Below, one piece after another: positions 15,771 to 23,533 of a stretch of DNA of 32,770 nucleotides. Numbering within the stretch: position 1 is the first letter of the stretch; every line of letters begins with the position of its first letter. The notes under the pieces were generated by a model. It did no database searches. It was not told the DNA's origin and was given only the letters and a program-made list of their open reading frames with translations. The stretch covers positions 1-32,770 of the forward strand of contig JAOUKT010000039.1 in NCBI GenBank assembly GCA_029882395.1, written 5' to 3'. Origin of the DNA: Gammaproteobacteria bacterium (GTDB lineage Bacteria > Pseudomonadota > Gammaproteobacteria > SZUA-229). A program made the translations under genes and the position numbers.

Positions 15771-16505
15771 ATGGACATGCTACCCGCCTTAAATCAGCTG
15801 CTGATTGCACTTGGCATCATCATCATAGCCTATATCATTCGGGGCATTGCCGGATTTGGCTCAGGACTCATTGCCATACCATTTTTGATTTTGTTTCTGC
15901 CGATACAGCTGGCTGTGATCCTGATCGTGCTGCTCGATTACGTGGCGGCATTCACACACGGTATCCATGGCAGAAAAAAAATAGAATATAAACTTATCTG
16001 GCCGTTAATACCTTTTAATATAATCGGCATTATGCTGGCTGTGTACATTTTTAAAAAAATCGATTTATCCATGCTGATAACAGGCCTTGCCAGCTTGCTC
16101 TTATGTTACGGCATTTATTACCTGTTCGGATTTAAACCAAAACAACATGCCAGTAGAGTCTGGGCTATACCTGCCGGTACCCTCGGCACTATGGTAGGCA
16201 CCTTGTTTGGCACAGGCGGTCCTTTCTACGTCATTTATCTGCAACTTCAGGGCCTCGATAAAACCGCATTTCGCTCAACCATTGCAAGCATTTTTTTGAT
16301 TGATGGTTCCATGAGAGTCATCAGCTATTTTTTATCGGGCCTGGTTTCAATGCAAACGATTACGCTGTTTGTTGTAGCATTGCCGCTTATGTTGCTGTCT
16401 CTTTATGCGGGCCAGCATATTCATACCAGCATTACGCCACGTAGCTTTCAGCGGCTAATCGGCGGCCTGTTACTGCTCAGCAGCATTACCTTATTGCTTA
16501 AATAA
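15771..16505 (+). CDS. TSUP-family (TauE/SafE-like) anion transporter
   Basis: A 244-residue membrane protein with about eight hydrophobic segments. It has the repeated glycine-rich signature of the sulfite exporter TauE/SafE family: GIAGFGSGLIAIPFL in the first half and GTMVGTLFGTGGPFYV in the second. Family members move small sulfur-containing or organic anions across the inner membrane; the substrate is not deducible. It is apparently monocistronic. A small hairpin (CTGTCA at 16536 and TGACAG at 16549) follows the gene without a T-run. The next gene downstream has its own FNR-type promoter. Confidence 0.87.
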   Translation: MDMLPALNQLLIALGIIIIAYIIRGIAGFGSGLIAIPFLILFLPIQLAVILIVLLDYVAAFTHGIHGRKKIEYKLIWPLIPFNIIGIMLAVYIFKKIDLSMLITGLASLLLCYGIYYLFGFKPKQHASRVWAIPAGTLGTMVGTLFGTGGPFYVIYLQLQGLDKTAFRSTIASIFLIDGSMRVISYFLSGLVSMQTITLFVVALPLMLLSLYAGQHIHTSITPRSFQRLIGGLLLLSSITLLLK

Positions 16506-16579
16506 AACAGTCAAAAAGTCTGCTCAAACGCAAAACTGTCAGCTATCTTGACAGGAACAGCGCGTTCTGCCGGATTTAA

Positions 16580-16622
16580 TTGATCGACATCAAGATTGAG
16601 CCATGATAATTAGTTTATTCTA
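16580..16622 (+). promoter_or_regulatory. Class II FNR/Anr-dependent promoter of the first four-cysteine protein gene
   Basis: TTGAT-CGAC-ATCAA at 16580-16593 is a perfect match to the FNR/Anr consensus. TATTCT at 16616-16621, within TTTATTCTA, is a plausible -10. The implied start is near 16628, which puts the operator centre (16586.5) at -41.5, the canonical activating position. The same arrangement precedes the paralogous gene at 25728. Confidence 0.85.
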
Positions 16623-16668
16623 TCTCCATAATAATTATTAAATATAACAATTAAAGCGTAACGATATT

Positions 16669-16941
16669 ATGGCGTATTATAATCCCGGCTGCCTTGGCAA
16701 TTATGATTTTGACAACATTGCACTCTATGCACGCAAACGTTTCATCGAGGGTTACAAGACCATTGATTTACTACTGCAGGCAAAAAACAACCGCGAAAAA
16801 GAAGAGATTGCTCTGGTAGCGACGATGGATCTTGATGATGCCACGGTTGAGAATCTGAACCTCAGCTGTCAACACGCAGAACAATGCCAGATCAGAAACT
16901 GCCGAAGCCTGATCAAAAAAATGATCGAACAAGAGCTGTAA
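16669..16941 (+). CDS. Four-cysteine small protein of unknown function, paralog 1
   Basis: A 90-residue soluble protein of no family I recognise. By ungapped hand alignment it shares 54 of 90 positions with the product of 25728-26003. The shared blocks are CLGNYDFDNIA (8-18), YARKRFIEG (20-28), EIALV (46-50) and LSCQ..EQC....CR. Cysteines 8, 67, 73 and 78 are kept in both, and C-x5-C-x4-C near the C-terminus suggests a metal or Fe-S site or redox thiols. There is no signal peptide, so it is cytoplasmic. A perfect FNR box at -41.5 indicates low-oxygen induction. The ribosome binding site is weak. Confidence 0.85.
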   Translation: MAYYNPGCLGNYDFDNIALYARKRFIEGYKTIDLLLQAKNNREKEEIALVATMDLDDATVENLNLSCQHAEQCQIRNCRSLIKKMIEQEL

Positions 16942-17233
16942 AAAATACTGACAGCCCTGGTTTCAAAACCCCATTGATACAGCCGTTAGAGTCAATAGCA
17001 GCTGTTAATAATCCCCTCACAGCACTGCAAAAAACGCGCATACCATCAGATTTTGTATCCGGACATTTTTTCTACCGAAAACCTGTTTAAGCGCATGTTA
17101 TCAACAGCCCGCAAACGTATGCCAGTAGCACTGATTCAAAGACAGCGAAGCGATTGGTTAAAAATAAATGAAATAACAGGGAATAAAAATGTATATTCAG
17201 TGTTAAATATAAAAAGGCTACCTGTTTGTACCG

Positions 17234-17788
17234 ATGCTAACAAAAAAAGACCGACAACGTTTTGAGCGACTTTCGCTGCCGCACCTGGATGCTGCCTATA
17301 ATCTCGCGTTATGGATGTTACGCAATCCCGCCGAGGCAGAAGACACCGTACAAATTGCTTTTATGCGAGCCTTTGAAGCCTTTAACAGCTTTTCTGGCAA
17401 TAATATTGCGGCCTGGCTAATGACGATTGTGCGTAACACCGCCATCAACACCCTAAACAGGAACAAAAGAAACAGTAACCTCGTCAGCTTTGATGAAATC
17501 GCACACAACACAGAAAAACCACATATCAATAACCATGATCTCAGGCCTGATGAAGTCATGAGCTTAATCACAAAACAAACCGTCATTGCAGAACTGATCG
17601 AGCGCCTGCCACTGGATCACCGTGAAGTATTATATTTACGCGATATTGAAGGTTATTCCTATAAAGAGATTAGCGAGATTATTCTGCTACCCAAAGGCAC
17701 CGTGATGTCACGCTTGTCGCGTGCCCGGGCACAGCTTCAAAAATGGCTGCTGCAGCAACAGAGGAAGGAACACTTTCGTGGACTGTGA
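17234..17788 (+). CDS. ECF-type RNA polymerase sigma factor
   Basis: A 184-residue sigma-70 family protein with only regions 2 and 4. Region 2 (about 15-85) contains AYNLALWML, AEDTVQIAFMRAF and AAWLMTIVRNTAIN. Region 4 (about 120-178) contains LPLDHREVLYLRDIEGYSYKEI and the recognition helix GTVMSRLSRARAQL. It belongs to the extracytoplasmic-function class that directs stress or envelope regulons. The next gene, which overlaps its end, encodes a zinc-finger anti-sigma factor that should hold it inactive. The likely targets are the redox genes directly downstream. The ribosome binding site is poor, suggesting low basal translation. Confidence 0.93.
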   Translation: MLTKKDRQRFERLSLPHLDAAYNLALWMLRNPAEAEDTVQIAFMRAFEAFNSFSGNNIAAWLMTIVRNTAINTLNRNKRNSNLVSFDEIAHNTEKPHINNHDLRPDEVMSLITKQTVIAELIERLPLDHREVLYLRDIEGYSYKEISEIILLPKGTVMSRLSRARAQLQKWLLQQQRKEHFRGL

Positions 17789-18533
17789 TCATATCAACAA
17801 ACTCATCGAGTCATACCTTGATGCTGAGCTAACGCTATCTGATCGTCGTGACTTTGAAACTCATGTCACTGACTGTGGTGACTGCTCAGCGCAGCTGGAA
17901 GCCATGCGTGCACTGCAAAATAATATACAAAATATGCACTATCACACAGCACCATGCACCCTCAAACAGACCATTAAAAACCAGCTAAGAGATTATACCG
18001 GCGAAGATACAAGTCGTATAAGCTGGCTGAAATGGTCAGCAATGGCAACCGGCTTTGTCAGTGTTGGCGCGCTCAGCAGCTGGCTTGTTCTGGCATATAT
18101 CATGGTCTCGCCATTACAAACACGCTTTACCGACGATATCATTTCAGCACATGTGCGCTCTTTAATGGTCGATCACGTCACCGATGTCGAGTCCACAGAC
18201 CGGCACACCGTTAAACCCTGGTTTAATGGCAGAGTCGATTTTTCGCCGCCTGTGAAAGACCTCAAAGAACAAGACTTCAGACTCATCGGTGGTCGCCTTG
18301 ACTATATCAATAACACAGCGGCCACGGCACTGGTCTACCAGCGTCGCGCCCATATCATTAACCTGTTCATCTACAAATACAGCCCGTCACAACACAGTCA
18401 CAAACCGCAACTTTTGCAGCGTAACGGTTATAATGTAATTTACTGGTCCCGTAACGGACTGAATTACTGCAGCATATCCGATTTAAATAAAAAAGAACTG
18501 ACTGAATTTTCACAGCTGATGGCAACGTTCTAG
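17778..18533 (+). CDS. Membrane-anchored zinc-finger anti-sigma factor
   Basis: 251 residues from the GTG at 17778, which has AGGAAGGAA in front of it; an ATG at 17721 in the same frame would lie deep in the sigma gene. The N-terminal zinc-binding anti-sigma motif is HVTDCGDC (H-x3-C-x2-C). One membrane segment (about residues 85-112, LKWSAMATGFVSVGALSS onwards) leads to a periplasmic C-terminal domain of about 140 residues resembling putative sensor domains of anti-sigma factors. The start overlaps the sigma gene by 11 bases, giving coupled synthesis. ZAS proteins often release their sigma factor on thiol oxidation or a periplasmic signal, which suits the neighbouring superoxide-reductase-like gene. 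Confidence 0.88.
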   Translation: MDCDHINKLIESYLDAELTLSDRRDFETHVTDCGDCSAQLEAMRALQNNIQNMHYHTAPCTLKQTIKNQLRDYTGEDTSRISWLKWSAMATGFVSVGALSSWLVLAYIMVSPLQTRFTDDIISAHVRSLMVDHVTDVESTDRHTVKPWFNGRVDFSPPVKDLKEQDFRLIGGRLDYINNTAATALVYQRRAHIINLFIYKYSPSQHSHKPQLLQRNGYNVIYWSRNGLNYCSISDLNKKELTEFSQLMATF

Positions 18534-18667
18534 TCCCAACAAATCCCAACCTTAAGTACACTTTCCCGGCTAAATAAAAATGGAATTTTTCATTAGCCTG
18601 CTTGTTATTAAATATAAGCCAGTCACAAAATCTGGCTACTAACTATTTAATAACAGGAGTTTTTATA

Positions 18668-19096
18668 ATGGACAGACGTTCTTTTATTCGTATTACAGCT
18701 GCCGGTGCAGCAAGCGGCATCATCGCACCAAAGATTGTGCTCGCCGGTTCTTTAAATACAAAGATAAGCCATAACAATATGGCTGGCGGACTCTATTACA
18801 CAAAAGAGTCACCGGGTCGCTGGCATAAAAAGGCCGGATCACATTCACCTCTGATCGAAAAAACAGACTCAGGCATCCAGGTCATAACAGGCCACCCGAT
18901 GAATGCCAACAAGCACTGGATAATAAAACACGTCTTGCTGGACAAAAACTTTAACTATATTGAGCAGAATATTTTTAACCCCAGCGAAGACAATGCCGCC
19001 ATTTCTCACTTTAACTATACCGAGTATGATGAAGCCGTTTACGCACTGAGTGTGTGTAACCTGCATGATTCATGGCTTTCCGTGCTTGAAGTTTAA
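18668..19096 (+). CDS. Tat-exported superoxide reductase-like (desulfoferrodoxin Fe-site) protein
   Basis: 142 residues from the ATG with AGGAG 9 bases upstream; an earlier in-frame ATG at 18602 lacks one. The N-terminus MDRRSFIRITAAGAASG is a twin-arginine signal. The rest matches the catalytic Fe(His)4Cys domain of superoxide reductases: H59 in SHSPLIEK, H76 in GHPM, H83 in KHWI, and C130 and H133 in CNLHDSW. All five ligands are present, but H76 and H83 are one residue further apart than usual. The glutamate and lysine that precede the first histidine in classical enzymes are replaced (GSH). There is no rubredoxin domain. Expected role: superoxide reduction in the periplasm. Confidence 0.85.
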   Translation: MDRRSFIRITAAGAASGIIAPKIVLAGSLNTKISHNNMAGGLYYTKESPGRWHKKAGSHSPLIEKTDSGIQVITGHPMNANKHWIIKHVLLDKNFNYIEQNIFNPSEDNAAISHFNYTEYDEAVYALSVCNLHDSWLSVLEV

Positions 19097-19103
19097 TCAT
19101 ATT

Positions 19104-19127
19104 GCCGGGCGAGCGTTTTCGCCCGGC
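19104..19127 (+). terminator. Terminator or attenuator hairpin after the superoxide reductase-like gene
   Basis: GCCGGGCGA (19104-19112) and TCGCCCGGC (19119-19127) form a perfect GC-rich 9-bp stem with a six-base loop, followed by TTTCATT. It sits 7 bases after the stop and 32 bases before the next gene, so it probably terminates most transcripts and lowers cupredoxin and cytochrome expression relative to the reductase-like gene. Confidence 0.75.
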
Positions 19128-19159
19128 TTTCATTACAATACAATTATTGCGGAACAGCC

Positions 19160-19615
19160 ATGAACATAAAGACACGCTCAGGCCTGCTGCTGGCTCTTTT
19201 ATTGTTAGTTAACACCACGTTAAAGGCTGCCGGCGACTACACCAGTCAAGCCGCCATAGAAAAGACGGTGATGCTGGGCAGCGATACAAACCAGTTACGT
19301 TTTTATCCGTCAACACTGAGTTTTGAAACCGGCAAACTGTATAAACTGGTTATAAAAAACCCCAGCCCTCAAAAACATTATTTCAGCGCCAGTGAATTCT
19401 CTCGCTCAATATTTACCCGGAAAGTTCAGGTCATGAGCCAGCAAAATGCTGTAATAGCCGAAGTAAAAGGCAATATTCATGAGCTTGAAGTTTACCCGGG
19501 CGGCACAACTGAATGGTGGTTTGTTGCCTTAAAAACACTGACGCACTCAGCTTTGCATTGCTCTATAGCCGGCCACCGTGAAGCGGGCATGAGAGCCCGC
19601 ATTTCAATCAAATAA
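19160..19615 (+). CDS. Periplasmic cupredoxin-domain (blue copper type) protein
   Basis: A 151-residue protein with a signal peptide of about 24 residues and a single cupredoxin domain. The type-1 copper ligands are H73 (QKHYFS), C134, H139 and M144 in HCSIAGHREAGM, with the C-x4-H-x4-M spacing seen in plastocyanin-like domains. Its role is probably electron transfer in the periplasm. A terminator-like hairpin separates it from the superoxide reductase-like gene. Its stop shares one base with the start of the diheme cytochrome c gene (TAATG), so the two are translationally coupled and may be redox partners. Confidence 0.87.
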   Translation: MNIKTRSGLLLALLLLVNTTLKAAGDYTSQAAIEKTVMLGSDTNQLRFYPSTLSFETGKLYKLVIKNPSPQKHYFSASEFSRSIFTRKVQVMSQQNAVIAEVKGNIHELEVYPGGTTEWWFVALKTLTHSALHCSIAGHREAGMRARISIK

Positions 19616-20211
19616 TGAAATTATTATCGTTTATGATCGCCCTGTTGTTAGTCACTCATAATGCACTGGCGGCACCCCTGGCTGCGTTTAATTCAAAAAC
19701 AGCGCTTTGTTTTGGTTGCCATGGCAGCACGGGCATCAGTGACAACTCGTTTCACCCGATACTCGCAGGGCAAAAGAAAAGCTACCTGATAAAACAACTA
19801 ACCGATTTTAAAACAGCGCGGCGCCAGGAAGAGCACATGAGCTCGATGGTGAAAGCATTAAATGCGGCCGACATTAACGACATTGCCGCTTACTTTTCTG
19901 GTCAGAGCAGAAAGCGAGCTCAAGCTAACAGGCTGAGCAACGCAGCCGGCAAACAGTTATATTTCAAAATCATCAGTGCAGAAACAAACCTTTCCTGCTC
20001 AAGCTGCCATGGCATCGATGGTTCAGGCGATGCAATGACTGCGGCGCCGATTATTGCGGCTCAACATGCCAACTACCTGATAAAAACCCTGAAAGACTTT
20101 CGCAGCCATCAGCGCCATAACGATCCGGATGATGCGATGCGAATGATGACTGAGCACTTAACCGACAGCGAAATTGAAATACTGGCTGACTTTATATCAA
20201 CGATGCGATAG
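19615..20211 (+). CDS. Periplasmic diheme cytochrome c (c4-like)
   Basis: 198 residues with a 19-residue signal peptide (cut after ALA) and two similar class I cytochrome c domains. The heme motifs are CFGCH at 32-36 and CSSCH at 128-132. Each is followed by a PI(L/I)A(G/A)Q..YLIK.L.DF segment, showing an internal duplication typical of cytochrome c4. Methionines at 75/78 and near 175-178 are candidate sixth ligands. It is coupled to the cupredoxin gene and may feed or drain electrons from that protein and the superoxide reductase-like enzyme. It is the last gene of the ECF-linked cluster. Confidence 0.9.
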   Translation: MKLLSFMIALLLVTHNALAAPLAAFNSKTALCFGCHGSTGISDNSFHPILAGQKKSYLIKQLTDFKTARRQEEHMSSMVKALNAADINDIAAYFSGQSRKRAQANRLSNAAGKQLYFKIISAETNLSCSSCHGIDGSGDAMTAAPIIAAQHANYLIKTLKDFRSHQRHNDPDDAMRMMTEHLTDSEIEILADFISTMR

Positions 20212-20341
20212 TCAGTTAATAATCAGCATTTTATTCTGTAACATCACCCACATATTTAATGCACTGTTTACGACAAGGCTGATTCACAATAAATTCTGTT
20301 AAGTGAATAAAAAAAAATTCAATAAGCTATCATTTAAACAG

Positions 20342-20355
20342 TTGACAATAATCAA
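20342..20355 (+). promoter_or_regulatory. FNR-like site (one mismatch) upstream of the Hsp20 gene
   Basis: TTGAC-AATA-ATCAA matches nine of the ten defined FNR consensus bases and includes a perfect -35 hexamer, TTGACA, at 20342-20347. TATAAA lies at 20382-20387, too far from the hexamer for a standard promoter pair and about 4 bases off class II FNR spacing. No sigma-32 type heat-shock promoter was recognised. Confidence 0.4.
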
Positions 20356-20415
20356 GCATAGACACTAACGGTATGGTCAAATATAAACAGTATCATGCAA
20401 AATGGAGTGTTTATC

Positions 20416-20904
20416 ATGCATACAAAAAAAGACCTTTCTAAAAGTTCCAATAACGAGCAGCACAATTATCTCTCTGCCTTCAGAAATCTTGAGCATAAGT
20501 TAGAAAACATGTTCAGCCATTTATGGCATAGCCCGGCAAGCCGTGAAGAAAAAGATGAGCTTGCTGTACCCATGACATTTTCTCATTTTCCTAAAATGGA
20601 TGTTATTGACAGGGAAAAGGAAATATTTATCAAAGCGGAACTGCCGGGTATTGATAAAAATGATATTGATATATCTATCACCAATAACCGACTGTTGATC
20701 AAAGGCAGGAGCCACAGTGAAAACAAAGAGGAATATGGCGATTATTTAAAACAGGAAATTAGAAGCAGTGAAATTTATCGCAGCTTTAATCTTCCTGGCG
20801 AAATCGATGATGAGAATATCAAAACATCTTTTAATAATGGTGTTCTGGAACTGGTTATTCCAAAACAAAAAAGCTCATATCGCAGACGCATTAAGGTCGA
20901 GTAG
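20416..20904 (+). CDS. Small heat-shock protein, Hsp20/alpha-crystallin family
   Basis: 162 residues from the ATG at 20416, preceded by GGAG at 8 bases; the ATG 21 bases earlier lacks such a site. The alpha-crystallin domain runs from about residue 50 to 150, with MDVIDREKEIFIKAELPGI at its start and the signature GVLELVIPK near its end. An I-x-V type C-terminal motif (RRIKVE) is present for oligomer contacts. Such proteins bind unfolding proteins without ATP. It is monocistronic. Its position next to the oxidative-stress cluster and the near-perfect FNR-like site upstream hint at redox or oxygen control rather than classical heat-shock control. Confidence 0.93.
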   Translation: MHTKKDLSKSSNNEQHNYLSAFRNLEHKLENMFSHLWHSPASREEKDELAVPMTFSHFPKMDVIDREKEIFIKAELPGIDKNDIDISITNNRLLIKGRSHSENKEEYGDYLKQEIRSSEIYRSFNLPGEIDDENIKTSFNNGVLELVIPKQKSSYRRRIKVE

Positions 20905-21446
20905 AATCGCTCATGGCCGTGAGATAAGGCGAACAAAAGATGCTGGAAGAGCGTTGTTGTGTATGTCAGTCAGTATCAATACAAACAATGCCGAGCAAAT
21001 CTGGCTCGTCACCACAGCCTGTGTTTTAAGATTGCGGCTGCGCTGCGCCGGTTAAGTGATTATCATGCCATGGGCCACACCCATACTTCTGGTTTGCTGA
21101 GGCCGCAGCCGTTCAGTCAGCACTCGCCTATCACCAGCAATGGCGGCCTGGTATGGCCGATGTATAAGCTACCGCCGGCTGCATTCGAGATGCTTACTGT
21201 TGCGGCCAGCGTCAGTGGCGATATATTCTGTTTAAAAAAACTAATACGCTGATGATTATATTTTCGCACGCCCTGTATTAGAAAATATTTCTTACTTACC
21301 ATGACTCAAGTGTCCTAGCCGCAGGCTTTAGCCCTGTTTGCAATTGCACTAAATGCTAAAGATAAAAAAGACGCCCAATCAGGCTTTATCACTCAATCTG
21401 TGATAAATTGACGGCTACTACTTGAATAAGGACATATAGGTATCGA
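20905..21446. other. Long intergenic region with no convincing gene
   Basis: This 542-base gap follows Hsp20. Frames of up to about 97 codons exist on both strands (for example 20959-21252 plus and 21117-21302 minus), but none has a ribosome binding site or a recognisable product. The minus-strand frame has a composed-looking end (GGSLYIGHTRPPLLVIGEC) that may be a decayed gene tail. Short structures are present: CTAATAC at 21241 inverted at 21275, a REP-like GCAGGCTTTAGCCCTG at 21321-21336, and GCAATTGC at 21340. Confidence 0.4.
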
Positions 21447-22613
21447 ATGATTCTTAATAGTATTATTTTTCAGCTAAGTACTATCATCATCAGTGCCGCC
21501 ATACTCGGCACACTGTTTTTATACGCCAGGCAGCCGATTATCATCGCTTATATCGCTGCTGGCATGTTGATTGGTCCCAGCGGATTTAATCTGATAAAAC
21601 AGACCGACCAGATCGAACAAATTTCACACTTCGGCATTATTCTTCTGCTTTTTCTTATCGGCCTCAATCTTCAGCCGGGCAGGATACTGCGATTATTCAA
21701 AACCACTTCAGCACTGACACTGGCAACTTCCACTGTCTTCGCTTTGAGCGGCATTGTTTTTGCAGTACTAATGCAGTTTGAGCTCGATAATGCCCTCATC
21801 TTTGCTGCGGCGATGATGTTCTCGAGCACCGTCATCGCTTTAAAGCTGATACCGACCACCACGCTACACCACAAACGCAAAGGTGAAGTGATGACGGGTA
21901 TTTTATTAATTCAGGATATTCTAGCGATTCTTGTCATCCTTTTTATAACAGGTGATCAGGGTGACAGTACTTTTATCATCTTTGTCATCCTTATACTCAA
22001 GTTCATTGTTTTGTGGCTGCTAGCTTTCATCGGTGTTAAACATATCATGACACCACTTTTAATTAAATTTGATGTGGTTCAGGAATACACCTTTCTGGCA
22101 ACCCTGGCATGGTGTTTATTATGGGCAGAAGGCGCTTATTTGCTCGGTCTTTCCTATGAGCTGGGCGCCTTTGTTGCGGGCTTATCAATCGCTTCCTGCC
22201 GGGCAGCACTGGTTATCGCCGAGCATTTAAAACCCTTGCGTGAGTTTTTTCTTATCATATTTTTCTTTGCCGTCGGTGCTGAGCTTGATTTAAATATTGA
22301 AATGCAGCTTCTATTATCAGCTATCGCTTTTGGCATATTCATCGTACCGATGAAAGCCTTTATCTTCCGCCATGCATTCAAATGGTCTGGCGAATCAGCG
22401 GAACTTTCCCGTGAACTCGCCGTGCGTCTGTCACAATCGAGCGAATTTTCTTTGTTAGTGGCTTTTTCCGCGTTATCGATGGGCTTATTGACAAAAGATG
22501 CGGCGATGATACTTCAGATAGCCACCATCACCTCTTTCATTGTCTCAACCTACTGGGTGGTGATGAAATACCCGACCACCATTAGCAGCGATGCACGCCT
22601 CAACCAGGACTGA
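21447..22613 (+). CDS. CPA2-family cation:proton antiporter (KefB/YbaL type, membrane domain only)
   Basis: A 388-residue membrane protein with about 11-12 hydrophobic segments and the CPA2 signatures YARQPIIIAYIAAGMLIGP (about 27-45) and FLIGLNLQPGRI, plus FFAVGAELDL in the second half. It matches the membrane domain of Kef/YbaL transporters, which exchange K+ or Na+ for H+. It stops shortly after the last membrane segment, so the cytoplasmic TrkA-N/RCK regulatory domain of KefB/KefC is absent; stand-alone forms are known. AGG lies about 7 bases before the ATG. It converges on the HExxH-protein gene. Confidence 0.88.
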   Translation: MILNSIIFQLSTIIISAAILGTLFLYARQPIIIAYIAAGMLIGPSGFNLIKQTDQIEQISHFGIILLLFLIGLNLQPGRILRLFKTTSALTLATSTVFALSGIVFAVLMQFELDNALIFAAAMMFSSTVIALKLIPTTTLHHKRKGEVMTGILLIQDILAILVILFITGDQGDSTFIIFVILILKFIVLWLLAFIGVKHIMTPLLIKFDVVQEYTFLATLAWCLLWAEGAYLLGLSYELGAFVAGLSIASCRAALVIAEHLKPLREFFLIIFFFAVGAELDLNIEMQLLLSAIAFGIFIVPMKAFIFRHAFKWSGESAELSRELAVRLSQSSEFSLLVAFSALSMGLLTKDAAMILQIATITSFIVSTYWVVMKYPTTISSDARLNQD

Positions 22614-22726
22614 GAAAAACAAACACCGCTGTCAGTGTACAGCTGCAGGCGGCAAGCAACGTTTCAACAGTGCAAACTGTCTCAGGCTATGCATTACATT
22701 TACAGCAAGCGGTCACTGACTAAACC

Positions 22727-23524
22727 TTAACAGGTACTGATAACCGCTCCCGATGATGTAATATTAATGCAGGGATTGACATCAAACATCGTGCTAAAGA
22801 TCCTGTTTGCTTCGTCACGGGCAAATGCCTTTCTGCTCAAGGTTCCGGTAATACTGTCTGAACCGACAGTAAACCACCATAACCACAGCGCCTGAAAACC
22901 GCTGGCACCTCGCCCTCCCGGAGAGCCTATACCGCTGCAACCGTTATCAAAACTTTCATCACATGAATCTGAAGCGGCAGCACAATTATTTGTACCATCG
23001 TTACCGTTATGACCACACCAGTCCGCATGCCTGGCTTCATGTACTAACGTAGCGGCACGCTCAATCACATTTTCCGTATAGAAAAACGGTAAATAAAGCC
23101 GGGTATAATTATCCTGCCAGCCCCACTGTGTATAGGCACGTTTTGTGCCTACTCCACAACGGGCGTCTAATTCATCAATTTCACGCAGCGTATAGTTGCC
23201 ACCCCAGTGCAGAATGCTGCCTGTGAAATCATCAGTCGATTTACTTGCCGGGCCATCAGCATAGTTGACGACGTAAATCGCATTCATGCTTCTGCCCAGT
23301 GGACGACTGGTATCACACGCATTGCTGTAACCAAAACCATTATCCCAGTCAGCTTCATCAAAGTCATAAGCATGCCAGAAATAATTGACCCAGTGACTGT
23401 TACACCAGCTTCCGATTCTGGCTTCGGTGGTCATCACCGCTGTACACGTTGCAGCCTGCAGTTTAAAGGAGAGTTGAAAAATAAACAGCGCAGCTAGCAG
23501 TAGCGTAATTAATTTTTTCATCAT
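22727..23524 (-). CDS. Secreted cysteine-rich protein with an HExxH metallopeptidase motif
   Basis: 265 residues with a Sec signal (about 1-25, cut after LQA). The motif is HEARH at 162-166, with a third histidine six residues later at H172, so the zinc-ligand spacing equals the metzincin HExxH-x5-H pattern, although the usual glycine is W169. About ten cysteines, several around the motif (WCGH, NNCAAASDSC, NGC), suggest a disulfide-stabilised extracellular or periplasmic enzyme. I do not recognise a named family. AGGGA precedes the ATG. It lies 9 bases downstream of a lipoprotein gene on the same strand, so the two are probably one operon and may act together. Peptidase activity is inferred from the motif alone. 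Confidence 0.72.
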   Translation of the reverse strand: MMKKLITLLLAALFIFQLSFKLQAATCTAVMTTEARIGSWCNSHWVNYFWHAYDFDEADWDNGFGYSNACDTSRPLGRSMNAIYVVNYADGPASKSTDDFTGSILHWGGNYTLREIDELDARCGVGTKRAYTQWGWQDNYTRLYLPFFYTENVIERAATLVHEARHADWCGHNGNDGTNNCAAASDSCDESFDNGCSGIGSPGGRGASGFQALWLWWFTVGSDSITGTLSRKAFARDEANRIFSTMFDVNPCINITSSGAVISTC

Positions 23525-23533
23525 CTTAATCCC

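Noticed and set aside
16884..17090. 68-codon plus-strand frame overlapping the end of the first four-cysteine gene.
   Set aside because: Out-of-frame overlap with a conserved gene, no ribosome binding site and no recognisable product.
17203..18617. TTAAATATAA occurring before the first four-cysteine gene (16638), the sigma factor gene (17203) and the superoxide reductase-like gene (18608), considered as an ECF promoter motif.
   Set aside because: No shared -35 motif lies at a fixed distance, the distance to the start codon differs for the third copy, and such AT-rich decamers are expected by chance here.
20959..21252. 97-codon plus-strand frame downstream of Hsp20.
   Set aside because: No ribosome binding site or family, and other frames of similar length overlap it on both strands.
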